In this document: one piece after another, positions 9,901 to 18,432 of the stretch
Layout of the letters: every line of letters starts with the position of its first letter
How positions within the stretch are numbered: position 1 is the first letter of the stretch
Origin: Paenibacillus oceani
GTDB lineage: Bacteria; Bacillota; Bacilli; Paenibacillales; NBRC-103111
Length of the DNA: 64,000 nucleotides
Assembly (NCBI RefSeq): GCF_014705615.1
Contig: NZ_JACXJA010000037.1
Location: 45,837-109,836 of the forward strand
Direction of reading: 5' to 3'
The notes under the pieces: generated by a model
The model's database searches: none
Told to the model about the DNA's origin: nothing
What the model saw: only the letters and a program-made list of their open reading frames with translations
Program-made: the position numbers and the translations under genes

Positions 9901-10619
9901 CTACCCGACTACACGATAAGTCGATGGATAACAACGTCGAGGCGGTCCGCTATTCGATGCCCAAGATGGTAGTCCGCAAGGAAGGTGCAGATCTGAGTAG
10001 CCGGTTCGTCCATGTGATGGAACCGTATTCCGAAGGCAGCGATCCGCGCATTCGGCGCGCGGAACTGCTTCAGCCGGAACAGGGCGGGGGAGGAGATGTC
10101 GCGCTGGCTGTAGCTTACGGCGGTACAACGGATATTATACTCAGTTCGGGCCCCGCCGGTCTGCGGCAGCCTCTGATAGTAGGCGATATAAGCTTGTCGG
10201 GCGGCATCGGCTTCATCCGGATCGAGAACGGGGAGGTCGCTCAGATGGTGCTGATCGGCGGCACGTTGCTGAGCAAGGGTGAGCTCGCAATCCATGGAGA
10301 CGGACCGGCGGAAGGGGTTATCGATAGTGTGCTGCGCAAAGCGGACGGCGATCCGGTTGACGCTCTAGTCACTGGCGCGGCCGTTCCCGACGATGCGGCG
10401 GGGAACTGCGTCATCGTGACTCACCCGGACGGAAGCGCGAACGGGTATCCGATTCGGGACATCGTACGTGAGGAAGGACGGACGCTTCTGCTGATCGAAG
10501 GCACGGACCCGGGTTTTACGATCCGCGAGGACGGTAGCTCGGACATGAAGTTTTATCCTTTCAAAAAATGGAACGGGCCACACCTTTTCCGGATCGACAA
10601 TGTTGTCCGGCTCCGATGA
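6933..10619 (+). CDS. Large cytoplasmic protein: CBM9-like domain plus heparinase II/III-like lyase domains
   Basis: About 1228 residues. I prefer the TTG at 6933, 8 nt after GGAAGAGGGG; ATG at 6942 and ATG at 6816 are alternatives with poorer ribosome sites. Residues about 35-200 resemble a family-9-type carbohydrate-binding domain (APIIDGSLDEAVWSQAA). The middle is an alpha-toroid of the heparinase II/III type: NGNHNNDYHNW near residue 590 and FGEVCVSYHLQ near 640, the usual Asn/His and Tyr region. It is followed by a beta-sandwich with YGHDHLDPLNLALF near 756 and RSTMCHNTVIVDGKDM near 792. These proteins cleave uronic-acid polysaccharides by beta-elimination. No signal peptide is visible, so it probably handles imported oligosaccharides. 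It converges on the AraC gene with 2 bp between stops. The C-terminal ~200 residues are unassigned. Confidence 0.85.
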   Translation: MRNMAKPAMEVGRTGKEGPIAVVVGQTDRWSIIPRIGEAPIIDGSLDEAVWSQAARISGFRGIYVNEPVSPDEDTEVRLACDDSCLYFGITGRGDDGARAAAERIDILLSAPQRPDRFFHIPLDIATGPREMNMVYGHGVKFLEQPESIRSALRSGGEGWTLEVAVPIASVMDREPLPGDEWRINVIRCCGIAAPRPLSSIIPVRQSAIIDLGLPTSGYSVRVDVLPEGRMSRLYWHRLPGNDEASRPEPWLPVQAALIYGGFTDKRLLLDAEELGGCDFASVKLTWRMPSGERTTIQEFEVDAAAGTISFRHPKPLETGWYELEMNVTDRMNRQRLLLLSFDSQSLIEAGENLYVPPPAADLRIVVEEAPSEEVVRLLELIPPQPGFIFGGDPECPELYAGDKLFRWEPSDPFALVSPRTGTRYPNDRFPEDKAFVVHNRKGEEVRVPYYEDADGRRYSMTGLLWYEQKIYALNQTSKLAKYDPLGAARLLDRWADAYAGWVPTNDYPWGCYPTEGNAGPPYHYWGGVWSRWSTSDLGELRHLAEAYAEVKKTNAFEILSEETGVDADRKIVEGMFRPSYAFFDSFSNGNHNNDYHNWIGLIALSRATGHPRYIHQALERIRLFVAGRFLFDGFFGEVCVSYHLQSIGGLQAAIEAAKGWTDPGGYVSPRSGQRADDLDLERDYPALHAFKRVISGITYPNGHYYPIQDTWAFSKSRSLDPAGASLFLPASGIARLTLGSGERQIQLYMSCVPKYGHDHLDPLNLALFACGQELLPDIGYTHTLYRQWTRSTMCHNTVIVDGKDMDRNSGVDGGSLRLFASVGADVQMMRMNQENAYPDLREYGREAWLIGFGGGTCATGGTVERPGYVVDLFRIRGGTRHEYTLNGDANRDSVMELSVPMRPYGLRLLPPGTKVTPPTGELEQGDAEGQYYGYMYIQDVQKAETGRDGYEVTLRTSGEGRLKVIGLNGSSGSGERSELFLGKAPSLRATRLHDKSMDNNVEAVRYSMPKMVVRKEGADLSSRFVHVMEPYSEGSDPRIRRAELLQPEQGGGGDVALAVAYGGTTDIILSSGPAGLRQPLIVGDISLSGGIGFIRIENGEVAQMVLIGGTLLSKGELAIHGDGPAEGVIDSVLRKADGDPVDALVTGAAVPDDAAGNCVIVTHPDGSANGYPIRDIVREEGRTLLLIEGTDPGFTIREDGSSDMKFYPFKKWNGPHLFRIDNVVRLR

Positions 10620-10621
10620 CA

Positions 10622-11482
10622 TCACGTACGCAGCGGCGGCTGCGAGCGGAATTGGCCGGGCGTCATCCCCATATGTTTCTTGAACGCCTGGCAAAAATAC
10701 GAGAAGTTCGTGTAGCCCGACCGTTCTCCGATTTCTTGAACAGACAAGGAGGTTGTCTGCAGCAGAAGTGAAGCTTGTTTCATTCGGCGGATCGTCAAAA
10801 AATCGGTAATCGTCTTGCCGGTCGTTTTCTGAAACAAGTAAGAAACATGGTTCGGCGACATATGGGCGATTTGCGCGAGCGCCTCCAACTGGAATTCCTC
10901 CTGGTAATGCTCGTCGATCCATTTCAGGATGCGCACGACGAATGGATCGACCGACGGCCGCTGGACATCTGCCTCGCTATAGGACTGCCAGATGGGCTGG
11001 ATATACTGGAAAAACGACAGCAGAAACAATGCGTTCCGCTCCAGATCGTCGATGACGGGACGCGACCGGAAGCGTTGATCGAAGTCCCGGACCCAGTAAT
11101 CCAGCTTTTCGGGAGCAAGCAACTGCTGAATTTGCAGAACGGAATCGGAGTGAAGTAAGTAATCGTGAAATTTATAAAGCGCGGGAAACGGTTTCAAAAA
11201 TTCCGAGAAATAGCTCGGACTGTACTTGAGCAGCGAACGGACATAAGGCTGCCCCGGGCCGACCTCCATCTGCTGGTAGTGCGGCTGAAACGGCCGGAAG
11301 AAAAGCAGGGAGCCGGACTTCACTTCGTACAGATGCTGCTCGACGATCACTTGCCCCGCGCCTTCGTGTATATAAAAAATTTCGGCGCCGGGATGGAAAT
11401 GGAACACTTCCTTGTAGGGCGCGGCCCGGTCTACGACGAGCTGAAGCTCGATTGGACGTTTCAGCGTATCCGCAAATAGCAT
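10622..11482 (-). CDS. AraC-family regulator of the 12-23 kb catabolic operon
   Basis: 286 residues from the ATG at 11482, behind AGGCAGG on the minus strand. In-frame ATGs at 11524 and 11551 exist, but the first overlaps a TATAAT box and the paralogue at 61081 starts at the equivalent of 11482. The N-terminal cupin has FHFHPGAEIFYIHEG (about residues 26-41) and the C-terminal AraC double HTH spans about 190-286 (LEALAQIAHMSPNHVSYLF, VQEIGERSGYTNFSYFCQAF). It is divergent from the SBP gene at 12074, which opens a long operon, and probably activates it in response to the imported sugar (inference). It is clearly paralogous to the regulator at 61081-61938, which also sits divergent to a paralogous SBP. 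Confidence 0.9.
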   Translation of the reverse strand: MLFADTLKRPIELQLVVDRAAPYKEVFHFHPGAEIFYIHEGAGQVIVEQHLYEVKSGSLLFFRPFQPHYQQMEVGPGQPYVRSLLKYSPSYFSEFLKPFPALYKFHDYLLHSDSVLQIQQLLAPEKLDYWVRDFDQRFRSRPVIDDLERNALFLLSFFQYIQPIWQSYSEADVQRPSVDPFVVRILKWIDEHYQEEFQLEALAQIAHMSPNHVSYLFQKTTGKTITDFLTIRRMKQASLLLQTTSLSVQEIGERSGYTNFSYFCQAFKKHMGMTPGQFRSQPPLRT

Positions 11483-12073
11483 CAATTTTCGCCTGCCTTC
11501 GATCAATTCGTAATTGAGCAACATTATAGCAGATATACGGAAGGCCGACACTCCAAATTAACGCAACAGGGATGGGCCGTCCTAAAACAATCAAGGGGCA
11601 GCCGTTCACGGATCGGCTTAGCGGCGAAGTTGTGTCAAATTATGATTCAGGAGTCGCAGGAAGCGGTGGAAACAAACGTTGGGCAAGGGGAAGGCTGCCG
11701 ACTGATGTCGGTGGTCTTCTCTTTTCTGTCGTTCCATCTGCGCGATGAAGACGGCATGGCGACCGGAAGACGAGGCGTACCAGGCGGGAAATGATCCGGT
11801 CGAACCGTAACGAGAAAGGAATGCGGCGGGTGTGGACAAGGGGGAGACACTCAGGTACGTCACAGTTCGAGGAGCGTCCAGATTCGTAATTGAACAACAT
11901 AGATTCGTGGCTGAGCCAAACCGTGCTGTCATTAATCGTGGTACGCTTGAAGCGTCGAAAGTGCGGTCGCTTTAGCCGGCGTAGTGCCCGGGCGGGCATC
12001 TGAAATGTGGAGACAGCCGCCGGTCGTCTAGGCATCGCGTTACATTCGAATAGGAACCATAGGGGGATCGGAT
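11483..12073. promoter_or_regulatory. Long divergent regulatory region with a 19-bp direct repeat
   Basis: 591 bp without a supported gene between the AraC gene and the SBP gene. A TATAAT box faces the AraC gene (minus strand, 11523-11528). The 19-mer ATTCGTAATTGAGCAACAT at 11506-11524 recurs with one change at 11882-11900. The first copy sits inside CAATT-CGT-AATTG, a palindrome that could be a regulator site. The spacer is much longer than the 94 bp at the other divergent AraC pair (1122-1215), suggesting a duplicated or decayed segment. Confidence 0.5.
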
Positions 12074-13399
12074 ATGGTCAAAAAAACGTTGCATTGGAGC
12101 TTGGCCGTCATCGTGCTGGGGACCGTCCTGACGGCTTGCTCGGGAGGACAACCGGGGAGCGGCAAAAGCGAAGGGTCGTCGTCGGGCGGGAAGGAGGTGG
12201 AGAAAAAGGAACCGGTCGAGCTCGTCTTTTACATCACCTCGAGCGGGTGGTCGGAAGAGCGGTTTATGGAGGAGTACGGAAACGCCGTCGTCGCGAAGTA
12301 TCCCCCTATGAAGCTGAAGTTTATACCCTCTGGCAAAGGAACGCTAATTCCGGAGCTGCTCGCCGGCGGTACGACGATCGATGTGGTGATTTCGTCGATC
12401 GGACTCACCCAGGCGCAAATACTGGACAACAATCTGCAGTACGACCTGACGGGTCTGATCCAGTCCCGCAATCTGGACCTGAACCGGTTCGAACCGACGA
12501 CGATTGAGCTGATCAAGCTGTTTTCGAACGGGGGGATCTACGGATTGCCACTGAACAATACGGTCGGCCTGCTGACCTACAACAAAGACTTGTTCGACAA
12601 GTTCGGCGTACCGTATCCGAAGGACGGCATGACTTGGGATGAAACGTACGAACTGGCCAAGCGGCTGACCCGGGTCGAGAATGGCGTGCAATACCGGGGC
12701 TTCATCTCCTCCGTCGCCCATATGTCTCAAATCAACCAGCTCTCGGTTCCATACGTCGATCCGAAGACGGACAAAGCTCTATTCGATCTTGACGACAGAT
12801 GTCAGCGCTTTACTTCCGATCTGGCCCGGTTTTATCAAATCCCCGGCAATGGGGTGGATGCGAAGACGGTCAGCTTGACCGAGCAGTACAAGGCGTTTAC
12901 GGAAACGAAAACGGTGGCGATGATGGCCCATATCGGCACGCCGGGAGCGGAATTCCAGGCGAACTGGGATATGGTGACCATGCCGGAATACAAGGAACGC
13001 CCCGGCTACGGACCGCAGCCGTATCCGACGTATACGTTCGTGACCTCGTCGAGCAAAAACAAGGAGGCCGCCTTCGATGCCGCCGCCTTCCTGGCATCGG
13101 AGCCGTTCCAGAAGACGATGTCGAAGAGAGGGCTTATGCCGGTGATGACCGACAAGACGGTCAAGGATGTATACGGGCAGGAGACCGACTATTTGAAAGG
13201 TAAAAATCTGATGGCACGCTTTCCGAAGCAGCTTGCCGCTCCAATGCCGGTGACGCCTTACGATGCGATAGCCAAATCGAAATGGACGGCGCAAATGGAC
13301 AAGTTGATACAAGGGCTGATCGATGTGAACACCGCGCTGCGGGTAGCGGCGGAAGAGACGAATAAAGCGATAGAGGCCGAGAAGGCGAAGAAAAAGTAA
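12074..13399 (+). CDS. Sugar ABC transporter solute-binding lipoprotein
   Basis: 441 residues. The signal peptide ends in the lipobox LTAC, with Cys22 as the lipid-anchored residue, followed by a Gly/Ser/Lys-rich linker. The mature part has the family-1/8 solute-binding fold of CUT1 importers: YNKDLFDKFGVPYPKDGMTW, GGIYGLPLNNT and the terminal DVNTALR. It would capture an oligosaccharide at the cell surface. It is the first gene of an operon running to 23293, but no permease gene follows, so it must use a permease encoded elsewhere or serve as a sensor. It is paralogous to the SBP at 62108, with long shared stretches such as VDPKTDK and FYxIPGN. Confidence 0.93.
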   Translation: MVKKTLHWSLAVIVLGTVLTACSGGQPGSGKSEGSSSGGKEVEKKEPVELVFYITSSGWSEERFMEEYGNAVVAKYPPMKLKFIPSGKGTLIPELLAGGTTIDVVISSIGLTQAQILDNNLQYDLTGLIQSRNLDLNRFEPTTIELIKLFSNGGIYGLPLNNTVGLLTYNKDLFDKFGVPYPKDGMTWDETYELAKRLTRVENGVQYRGFISSVAHMSQINQLSVPYVDPKTDKALFDLDDRCQRFTSDLARFYQIPGNGVDAKTVSLTEQYKAFTETKTVAMMAHIGTPGAEFQANWDMVTMPEYKERPGYGPQPYPTYTFVTSSSKNKEAAFDAAAFLASEPFQKTMSKRGLMPVMTDKTVKDVYGQETDYLKGKNLMARFPKQLAAPMPVTPYDAIAKSKWTAQMDKLIQGLIDVNTALRVAAEETNKAIEAEKAKKK

Positions 13400-13489
13400 A
13401 GCTTTAGGCAGGCGCCTTTGCGGTCGCGAGATCCGCTTCCGGTAAAAGCAAACAGGATAAAGATAGTTATTTGTGGAGGGAACCAACTG

Positions 13490-15619
13490 ATGAACCAAGC
13501 GCAGCAAAAGCACGAAATGTTCATATGGACTCCATTGATCGGCTTCGACAAGGAGCGGACGGATAAGGGAGTCGCCGACTATTACTCGACGATCGGCTTC
13601 AAGCCGGACGGGATCTCCCTGTTTCTGTTCAGTCCCGATATCGTTCATCATCATGAGGACGGCATGGAGCGGGAACGGGTGCTTCCTCCGGACAACTGCA
13701 ACTACTATGGCAATGTCCGCAACGAGATTCGGGATATCCAGGAATGGACCAATTTTGAACTGAGGGAACTTGTGGCGGGGCTGGAGAGCCGCGGGGCCGA
13801 GACGTACATGGGCCTTATGGGCGTGTATGTCGATAAAGATCCCCGGCATCCGAGCCATTATAATACGGGACATCGCGAGTGGCTTGCCGATCATAAGGAA
13901 CTGATGGGGGTGTGGACGATCGGCACCGCGAGTTTGCACGTGCTGAAGCGTTTCAAAGACGGCACGTATTACGAGGATTTTTTTCTCGCCAAAGTTCGCC
14001 GGGCGCTTCATGATTACGGCTTCTCGGGCTTGCACGTAGCCGACAACTTCTGTCCGCCGGGCTCAGGCGGCTCGGCGAAAAACGGCGACTATTCCGACGA
14101 TATGATCGACCAGTTTACAGCACATACCGGCATTAAGCTTCCAGCCGAAATAAGCGCCTCCGTCGATGACAGGGACCGGGAGGGCATCCAAAAACGCGGA
14201 GCGTACATCTGGAACCGGTACAAACGGGAATGGCTCTCGTTTTTGACGTGGCGCTGGGCGGCCTTCTGGGAGAAAGTGTGCCGGGGGCTGCACGAGGACG
14301 GCAAGAAGGTGATCGTCAACAATGCCTGGTGCAGCGAGCCGTTCGAGGCGATTTACCGCTACGGGATCGATTACAAGAAGCTGTATGAGGCCGGGGTCGA
14401 TTATATCGCCGCCGAATCAGTGGCTACCAGCGTGCATATGGCCAGGGAGCTGGGCCCATATCGCCTGTACAACTATATGACGATGCCGACGTTGATGAAG
14501 GCTTACGCTCCCGAAGGCAAGCTCATTTGCCTGAACGGAGTGAAGGATTCGACCGAGGAATGGAGCACCGTGGGCCATTTTGCTTCCAATGTGGAGCGGG
14601 AAATCTATTCGCTGACCCACTATTTCATCCATACGCGGGACGGCTTGAAGCGTTCGATGGACGGCTTCCTCGTCTGTCTGGGAGACGGGCTGACACGGGA
14701 GGAGTGGGCATGGCTGAGAGAACGATGGGATATCGGCTTTGCCGAGCTTCCCCGGACCGTATTGACTCCGACGTTCATCTGGTCAGATCACGCGATGCAC
14801 GAGCTTTTACTTGACTATATCGAGACAAAGCGCTGGTCGATGCACAAGACGATTTACGAATTCGCCAAAGCCGGCGGCCAGATCGGGGCCGTTGCCCGCA
14901 TCGAAGATTTGGACATCGTGTCCGGTCCGATTTTCATCCCGAACATCGATCTGATGTCCGAAGCGGAAATCGGGCGCATCTCGGCTTATGACCGCGGACC
15001 GGTTATTTGCACGAGTCCGTCTGATCGCCCGTTCCGATTGCCCGGTTCACCTGAGCCCGACATTACTTTCCAGGATCCGATCGCCGGCTTCAAGATGCGC
15101 ATTTCCGGCTACCGGATGGGCTATCTCGATTATGCCGATATTACGGCGAGTCTGGGCGAAGACGACGGCAGTCCCGATGTGGAAGGAGATCCGCGTTATG
15201 CGGAGGATCCGGGGATATGGCGGCTGGACCTCATCTACCGCAAAGCGTCGAGCGGATTCGTACAAGCGTGCGGCAAGCTGCTGCGGGCAGCTTATGTTAG
15301 TGGGGGGGAACTTTCTGCTGACATCGAGCACCCGCTGCTGCCGATGCAGATGAGCGACGGGACGATCCGGCTCCTGATCGGAAACGACAACCGGCTGCAA
15401 TACCGGCTGCCCGTCGTAAGGACGAAGCACGCCGTCAAGCAGGTCGCGAGCAAAAGCAAATTTCCGGCGCTGCCCGTCAAGCTGGTCGACCGGGAGGGCC
15501 GCACGATCCTGCCGCGTTCAGACCGCTCGCACGAATCGATTGTGAACGGCGGCTTTATCGCCAAAATCCCTCCCGGCGGAATGACGATCTTCGACGTCGC
15601 GCTGGCGGACGAGGAATAA
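13490..15619 (+). CDS. Putative TIM-barrel glycoside-hydrolase-like protein, family not identified
   Basis: 709 residues from the ATG at 13490, behind TGGAGGG (13474-13480). No signal peptide, so cytoplasmic. The first ~400 residues read like a (beta/alpha)8 barrel: KPDGISLFLFSPD, MGLMGVYVDKD, YGFSGLHVADNFCPP and GVDYIAAESVAT, with acidic residues at strand ends as in retaining glycosidases. The remainder looks like an alpha/beta then beta-rich accessory part. I cannot name a CAZy family from sequence alone. Its place directly behind a sugar SBP (90 bp) and before lactonase-like and isomerase-like genes supports a role in cleaving an imported oligosaccharide. The catalytic acids are not assigned. 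Confidence 0.8.
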   Translation: MNQAQQKHEMFIWTPLIGFDKERTDKGVADYYSTIGFKPDGISLFLFSPDIVHHHEDGMERERVLPPDNCNYYGNVRNEIRDIQEWTNFELRELVAGLESRGAETYMGLMGVYVDKDPRHPSHYNTGHREWLADHKELMGVWTIGTASLHVLKRFKDGTYYEDFFLAKVRRALHDYGFSGLHVADNFCPPGSGGSAKNGDYSDDMIDQFTAHTGIKLPAEISASVDDRDREGIQKRGAYIWNRYKREWLSFLTWRWAAFWEKVCRGLHEDGKKVIVNNAWCSEPFEAIYRYGIDYKKLYEAGVDYIAAESVATSVHMARELGPYRLYNYMTMPTLMKAYAPEGKLICLNGVKDSTEEWSTVGHFASNVEREIYSLTHYFIHTRDGLKRSMDGFLVCLGDGLTREEWAWLRERWDIGFAELPRTVLTPTFIWSDHAMHELLLDYIETKRWSMHKTIYEFAKAGGQIGAVARIEDLDIVSGPIFIPNIDLMSEAEIGRISAYDRGPVICTSPSDRPFRLPGSPEPDITFQDPIAGFKMRISGYRMGYLDYADITASLGEDDGSPDVEGDPRYAEDPGIWRLDLIYRKASSGFVQACGKLLRAAYVSGGELSADIEHPLLPMQMSDGTIRLLIGNDNRLQYRLPVVRTKHAVKQVASKSKFPALPVKLVDREGRTILPRSDRSHESIVNGGFIAKIPPGGMTIFDVALADEE

Positions 15620-15725
15620 GGCTGGCAGCGCCGGTAACGAACATTCAGCGATCGAAGCGGCCAAAGCGTCGCAAAAGCAGCTTACGGCACGTTCAAGGAA
15701 GGAAAGAAAACAGGAGGCCATCCAG

Positions 15726-16769
15726 ATGTCCGTCATGACTGTAACCGGCAAGGTGAATGCCGATAGCTTGGGTTGGGTTCTGCCGCACGAACATGCTTTT
15801 ATCGACCTGAGACCGCTAGTGTCTGCGCCGCAGAGCATCTCGGCCAAAGTTCTGGCGAGACAGAACGTATCCCTCGCCAACTCGGGTGCGCTGCGCCGCA
15901 ATCCTTATGCCGTACTGGACAATGCGGTGATCGACGACGAAGCGGTGATCCTGGAGGAACTGCTTGCGTTCAAACAAGCCGGAGGCACGACGCTGGTCGA
16001 CCTGACCTTACGGGAGATCGGCCGCGACCCGGTTTTGCTTGCCCGTCTGTCGCGGACGCTCGATATCCGCATTGTCGCCGGCTGCGGCTACTATATCAAA
16101 GCGACGCATCCTCCCGATATGGACGAGAGATCAGTCGAGTCGATCGCGGAGGAAATGCTGACCGACATTCGGCACGGTATCGACGGAACCTCGATCAAAG
16201 CCGGCGTCATCGGCGAAATCGGCACAAGCGAGATCATCTACCCGAACGAACGCAAAACGCTGGTCGCCGCAGCCGCCGTGCAGCGGGAAACCGGACTCGG
16301 CCTGCACGTGCATACGGACTTGTGGGCAAGGAACGGATCCGAGGCAATTCGCATTCTTGCCGGGCACGGAGCCGATCCCGGTAAGATATGCATCAATCAT
16401 ATCGATGTCGATATCCGGCTCGATTATTTGAAGGAACTGCTGGACCAAGGCGTCTACATCGAGTTCGACAACTTCGGCAAAGAATTTTATGCCGACCGCA
16501 GACACCGCAGCGTATTAAGAGGGTTGTTCGCCCGGGACATAGACCGGGTGCGTGCGATTAAAGCTTTGATCGACGACGGCTACGGCCCCCGCCTGCTCGT
16601 ATCGAACGATGTATGTCTGAAAACCTGCCTGCACCGCTACGGCGGATGGGGATACGATCACGTCATCACCAATATCGTCCCGATGATGGAGGACGAGGGC
16701 ATAACGCCGGAGCAGATCCGGATGTTGTATTGCGACAACCCGGCGGCATTTCTGGACGACGGGAAATAG
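15726..16769 (+). CDS. Phosphotriesterase-family metal-dependent hydrolase (possible lactonase)
   Basis: 347 residues, start behind ACAGGAGGCC. It is a TIM barrel of the phosphotriesterase-homology family, which includes lactonases and esterases besides true phosphotriesterases. Visible metal ligands: H21 and H23 (LPHEH), E164 in KAGVIGEIGTSE (in the position of the bridging carboxylated Lys or Glu), H194/H196, H225 (INHID) and D295 (VSNDVC). So a complete binuclear site is likely. It is followed after 13 bp by the first amidohydrolase, suggesting translation in one transcript. In a sugar operon the likeliest reaction is opening a sugar lactone (inference). Confidence 0.88.
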   Translation: MSVMTVTGKVNADSLGWVLPHEHAFIDLRPLVSAPQSISAKVLARQNVSLANSGALRRNPYAVLDNAVIDDEAVILEELLAFKQAGGTTLVDLTLREIGRDPVLLARLSRTLDIRIVAGCGYYIKATHPPDMDERSVESIAEEMLTDIRHGIDGTSIKAGVIGEIGTSEIIYPNERKTLVAAAAVQRETGLGLHVHTDLWARNGSEAIRILAGHGADPGKICINHIDVDIRLDYLKELLDQGVYIEFDNFGKEFYADRRHRSVLRGLFARDIDRVRAIKALIDDGYGPRLLVSNDVCLKTCLHRYGGWGYDHVITNIVPMMEDEGITPEQIRMLYCDNPAAFLDDGK

Positions 16770-16782
16770 GAAGAGGTGTCTC

Positions 16783-17568
16783 ATGAAATGGATTGATTGC
16801 AGCTGCGGGATTGGCTATAGAACCGTCAATTCCGACATCGTCAATCACGAGTTTTTCCTGATCCGGGAACAAGTCGAGCAAGCCCGTCATGCGGAGGAAC
16901 TGCTGGAGACATTGGACTTCTGCGGCATTGCGGGCGCAGTCGTCTACCATGCGACGATGATCGATGTCGACCCCGGCTATGGAAACGCTAAGCTGATGGA
17001 GGAAACGGCCAAAGCACCGGGGCGGCTTTTCCCGACCTGGACCATGTTGCCTGCCATCACGGACGAGGCGTTTGCTCCGGAACCGCTGTTTCAGCGGATG
17101 AAGCAAAACGGCGTACGACTGCTGCGGGCTTATCCGGAGCGCAATCGCTATTTGTTGAACGCGATAACGATGGGAGAGCAGCTCGATGCGATTGCTGCGG
17201 CGCGTATCCCGCTGTATTTGTCACCGAGTACGGGATGGGAGCACATCTACAGCGTGCTGGAGCAGTTTCCCGAGTTGACGGTGATCGTCCACAATTACGG
17301 CCTATGGAGCCACGCCCGCTTTTTGTACCCGCTGCTTCGCACATACAGCAATGTATACATCGAGTGCGGCGATATGCAGACAGCCGGCGAATTGAAGCAT
17401 ATATGCGGCAAATTCAGCTCGGAGCGGATTTTGTTCGGTTCCGATTTTCCAAGCAACAACATAGGAGGCCCGCTGGCAACCGTAATCGGATCAGGGATCG
17501 GTCAAGCGGACATCGCGAATATCGCCTTCGGCAATATCGAGCGTTTACTGAGCGAGGTGCGGCTATGA
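16783..17568 (+). CDS. Amidohydrolase-2-family protein with atypical N-terminal metal motif
   Basis: 261 residues. The fold is that of amidohydrolase-related TIM barrels (decarboxylases and lactone or amide hydrolases): VIVHNYGLWSHARF, YIECGD, and SERILFGSDFPSNN with the usual C-terminal Asp. The N-terminal DxHxH metal motif is missing: the protein begins MKWIDCSCGIGYR, with Cys-Ser-Cys in that place. Either the metal is bound differently or the site is lost. It overlaps the next amidohydrolase gene by 4 bp (ATGA), so the two are translationally coupled and may form a hetero-oligomer (inference). Confidence 0.85.
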   Translation: MKWIDCSCGIGYRTVNSDIVNHEFFLIREQVEQARHAEELLETLDFCGIAGAVVYHATMIDVDPGYGNAKLMEETAKAPGRLFPTWTMLPAITDEAFAPEPLFQRMKQNGVRLLRAYPERNRYLLNAITMGEQLDAIAAARIPLYLSPSTGWEHIYSVLEQFPELTVIVHNYGLWSHARFLYPLLRTYSNVYIECGDMQTAGELKHICGKFSSERILFGSDFPSNNIGGPLATVIGSGIGQADIANIAFGNIERLLSEVRL

Positions 17569-18392
17569 ATCATGCAGGCATCAAAATGACGAATCCGTCG
17601 AAGCTGGCTGAGGAGTTTGTGGAGACCGGCAAGCTGAGTAGTCTGTCGATCATCGATATGCACACGCATATGGGTCCGTTTTACGGCACTTTTTTGCCGG
17701 AGGCCGGATTGGATCGGATGATCCGCATGATGGACGCGGAAAACATAGAATGGATCATTTCCGCTCCCCACAGCGCCCTGTTCGATCCGATTGCCGGCAA
17801 CGGCGAGATCGTACAGGCGATGGCCAAGCATCCGAAGCGCATATTCGGCTACTATACGTTTAATCCGAATTACGCCGACGGGCTGGAGCGCGATCTCGCC
17901 GATTTCGACCGGCATCCGGGGTACGTCGGGTTCAAGCTTTTGCCGGATTACCACAAGTACCCGTTAACCGGGGCAAAGTTGACGCCGCTATATGAATTCG
18001 CGAGCGACAGAGGATTGCTGCTGCTCTCGCATACATGGGGACATAGCCCGTATAACCCGCCGCGGATGATCGAAGAGCTGGCGCGCCGGTACCCGAGAAT
18101 CAAGTTTCTGATGGGACATTCGGCTCCCGGCGAATGCGACCGGGCGATCGAGCTTGCGGCGGAGCTGCCGAACGTGTATCTGGAGCTGTGCGATACGTTT
18201 CGGCTGAACGGGGTCGTGCGCAAGATGGTGCGGGCCGCGACCTCCGAGAAGGTGCTGTTCGGCACCGACATGCCGTGGTACGATCCGCACTACGGCTTGG
18301 GCTGCGTCTTGTTCTCGGGCATCGACGACCGGGAGATTGCCAATATTATTCATCACAATGCCATGCGTTTATTGGGGGAAATCGGCAAATAA
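17565..18392 (+). CDS. Amidohydrolase-2-family hydrolase
   Basis: 275 residues from the ATG at 17565 that overlaps the previous stop. All expected amidohydrolase-2 ligands are visible: H33 and H35 in IIDMHTHMG, His in LLSHTWGHS, His in FLMGHSAPGE and Asp in VLFGTDMPWYDP. Members hydrolyse lactones or C-C/C-N bonds of cyclic carbonyl compounds. With its partner at 16783, whose HxH is replaced, it may form a catalytic/regulatory pair. It is followed after 40 bp by the isomerase-like gene in the same operon. The substrate is not known. Confidence 0.9.
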   Translation: MNHAGIKMTNPSKLAEEFVETGKLSSLSIIDMHTHMGPFYGTFLPEAGLDRMIRMMDAENIEWIISAPHSALFDPIAGNGEIVQAMAKHPKRIFGYYTFNPNYADGLERDLADFDRHPGYVGFKLLPDYHKYPLTGAKLTPLYEFASDRGLLLLSHTWGHSPYNPPRMIEELARRYPRIKFLMGHSAPGECDRAIELAAELPNVYLELCDTFRLNGVVRKMVRAATSEKVLFGTDMPWYDPHYGLGCVLFSGIDDREIANIIHHNAMRLLGEIGK

Positions 18393-18432
18393 CAGAGGCA
18401 ACTAAAGCTGCATTTGGAGAGGGAGGAACGGT

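Noticed and set aside
12779..14035. Long minus-strand open frame opposite the SBP and TIM-barrel genes (418 codons)
   Set aside because: It lies antisense to two well-supported genes, has no ribosome site and reads as Arg/His-rich low-complexity protein, typical of a reverse-frame shadow in GC-rich coding DNA.
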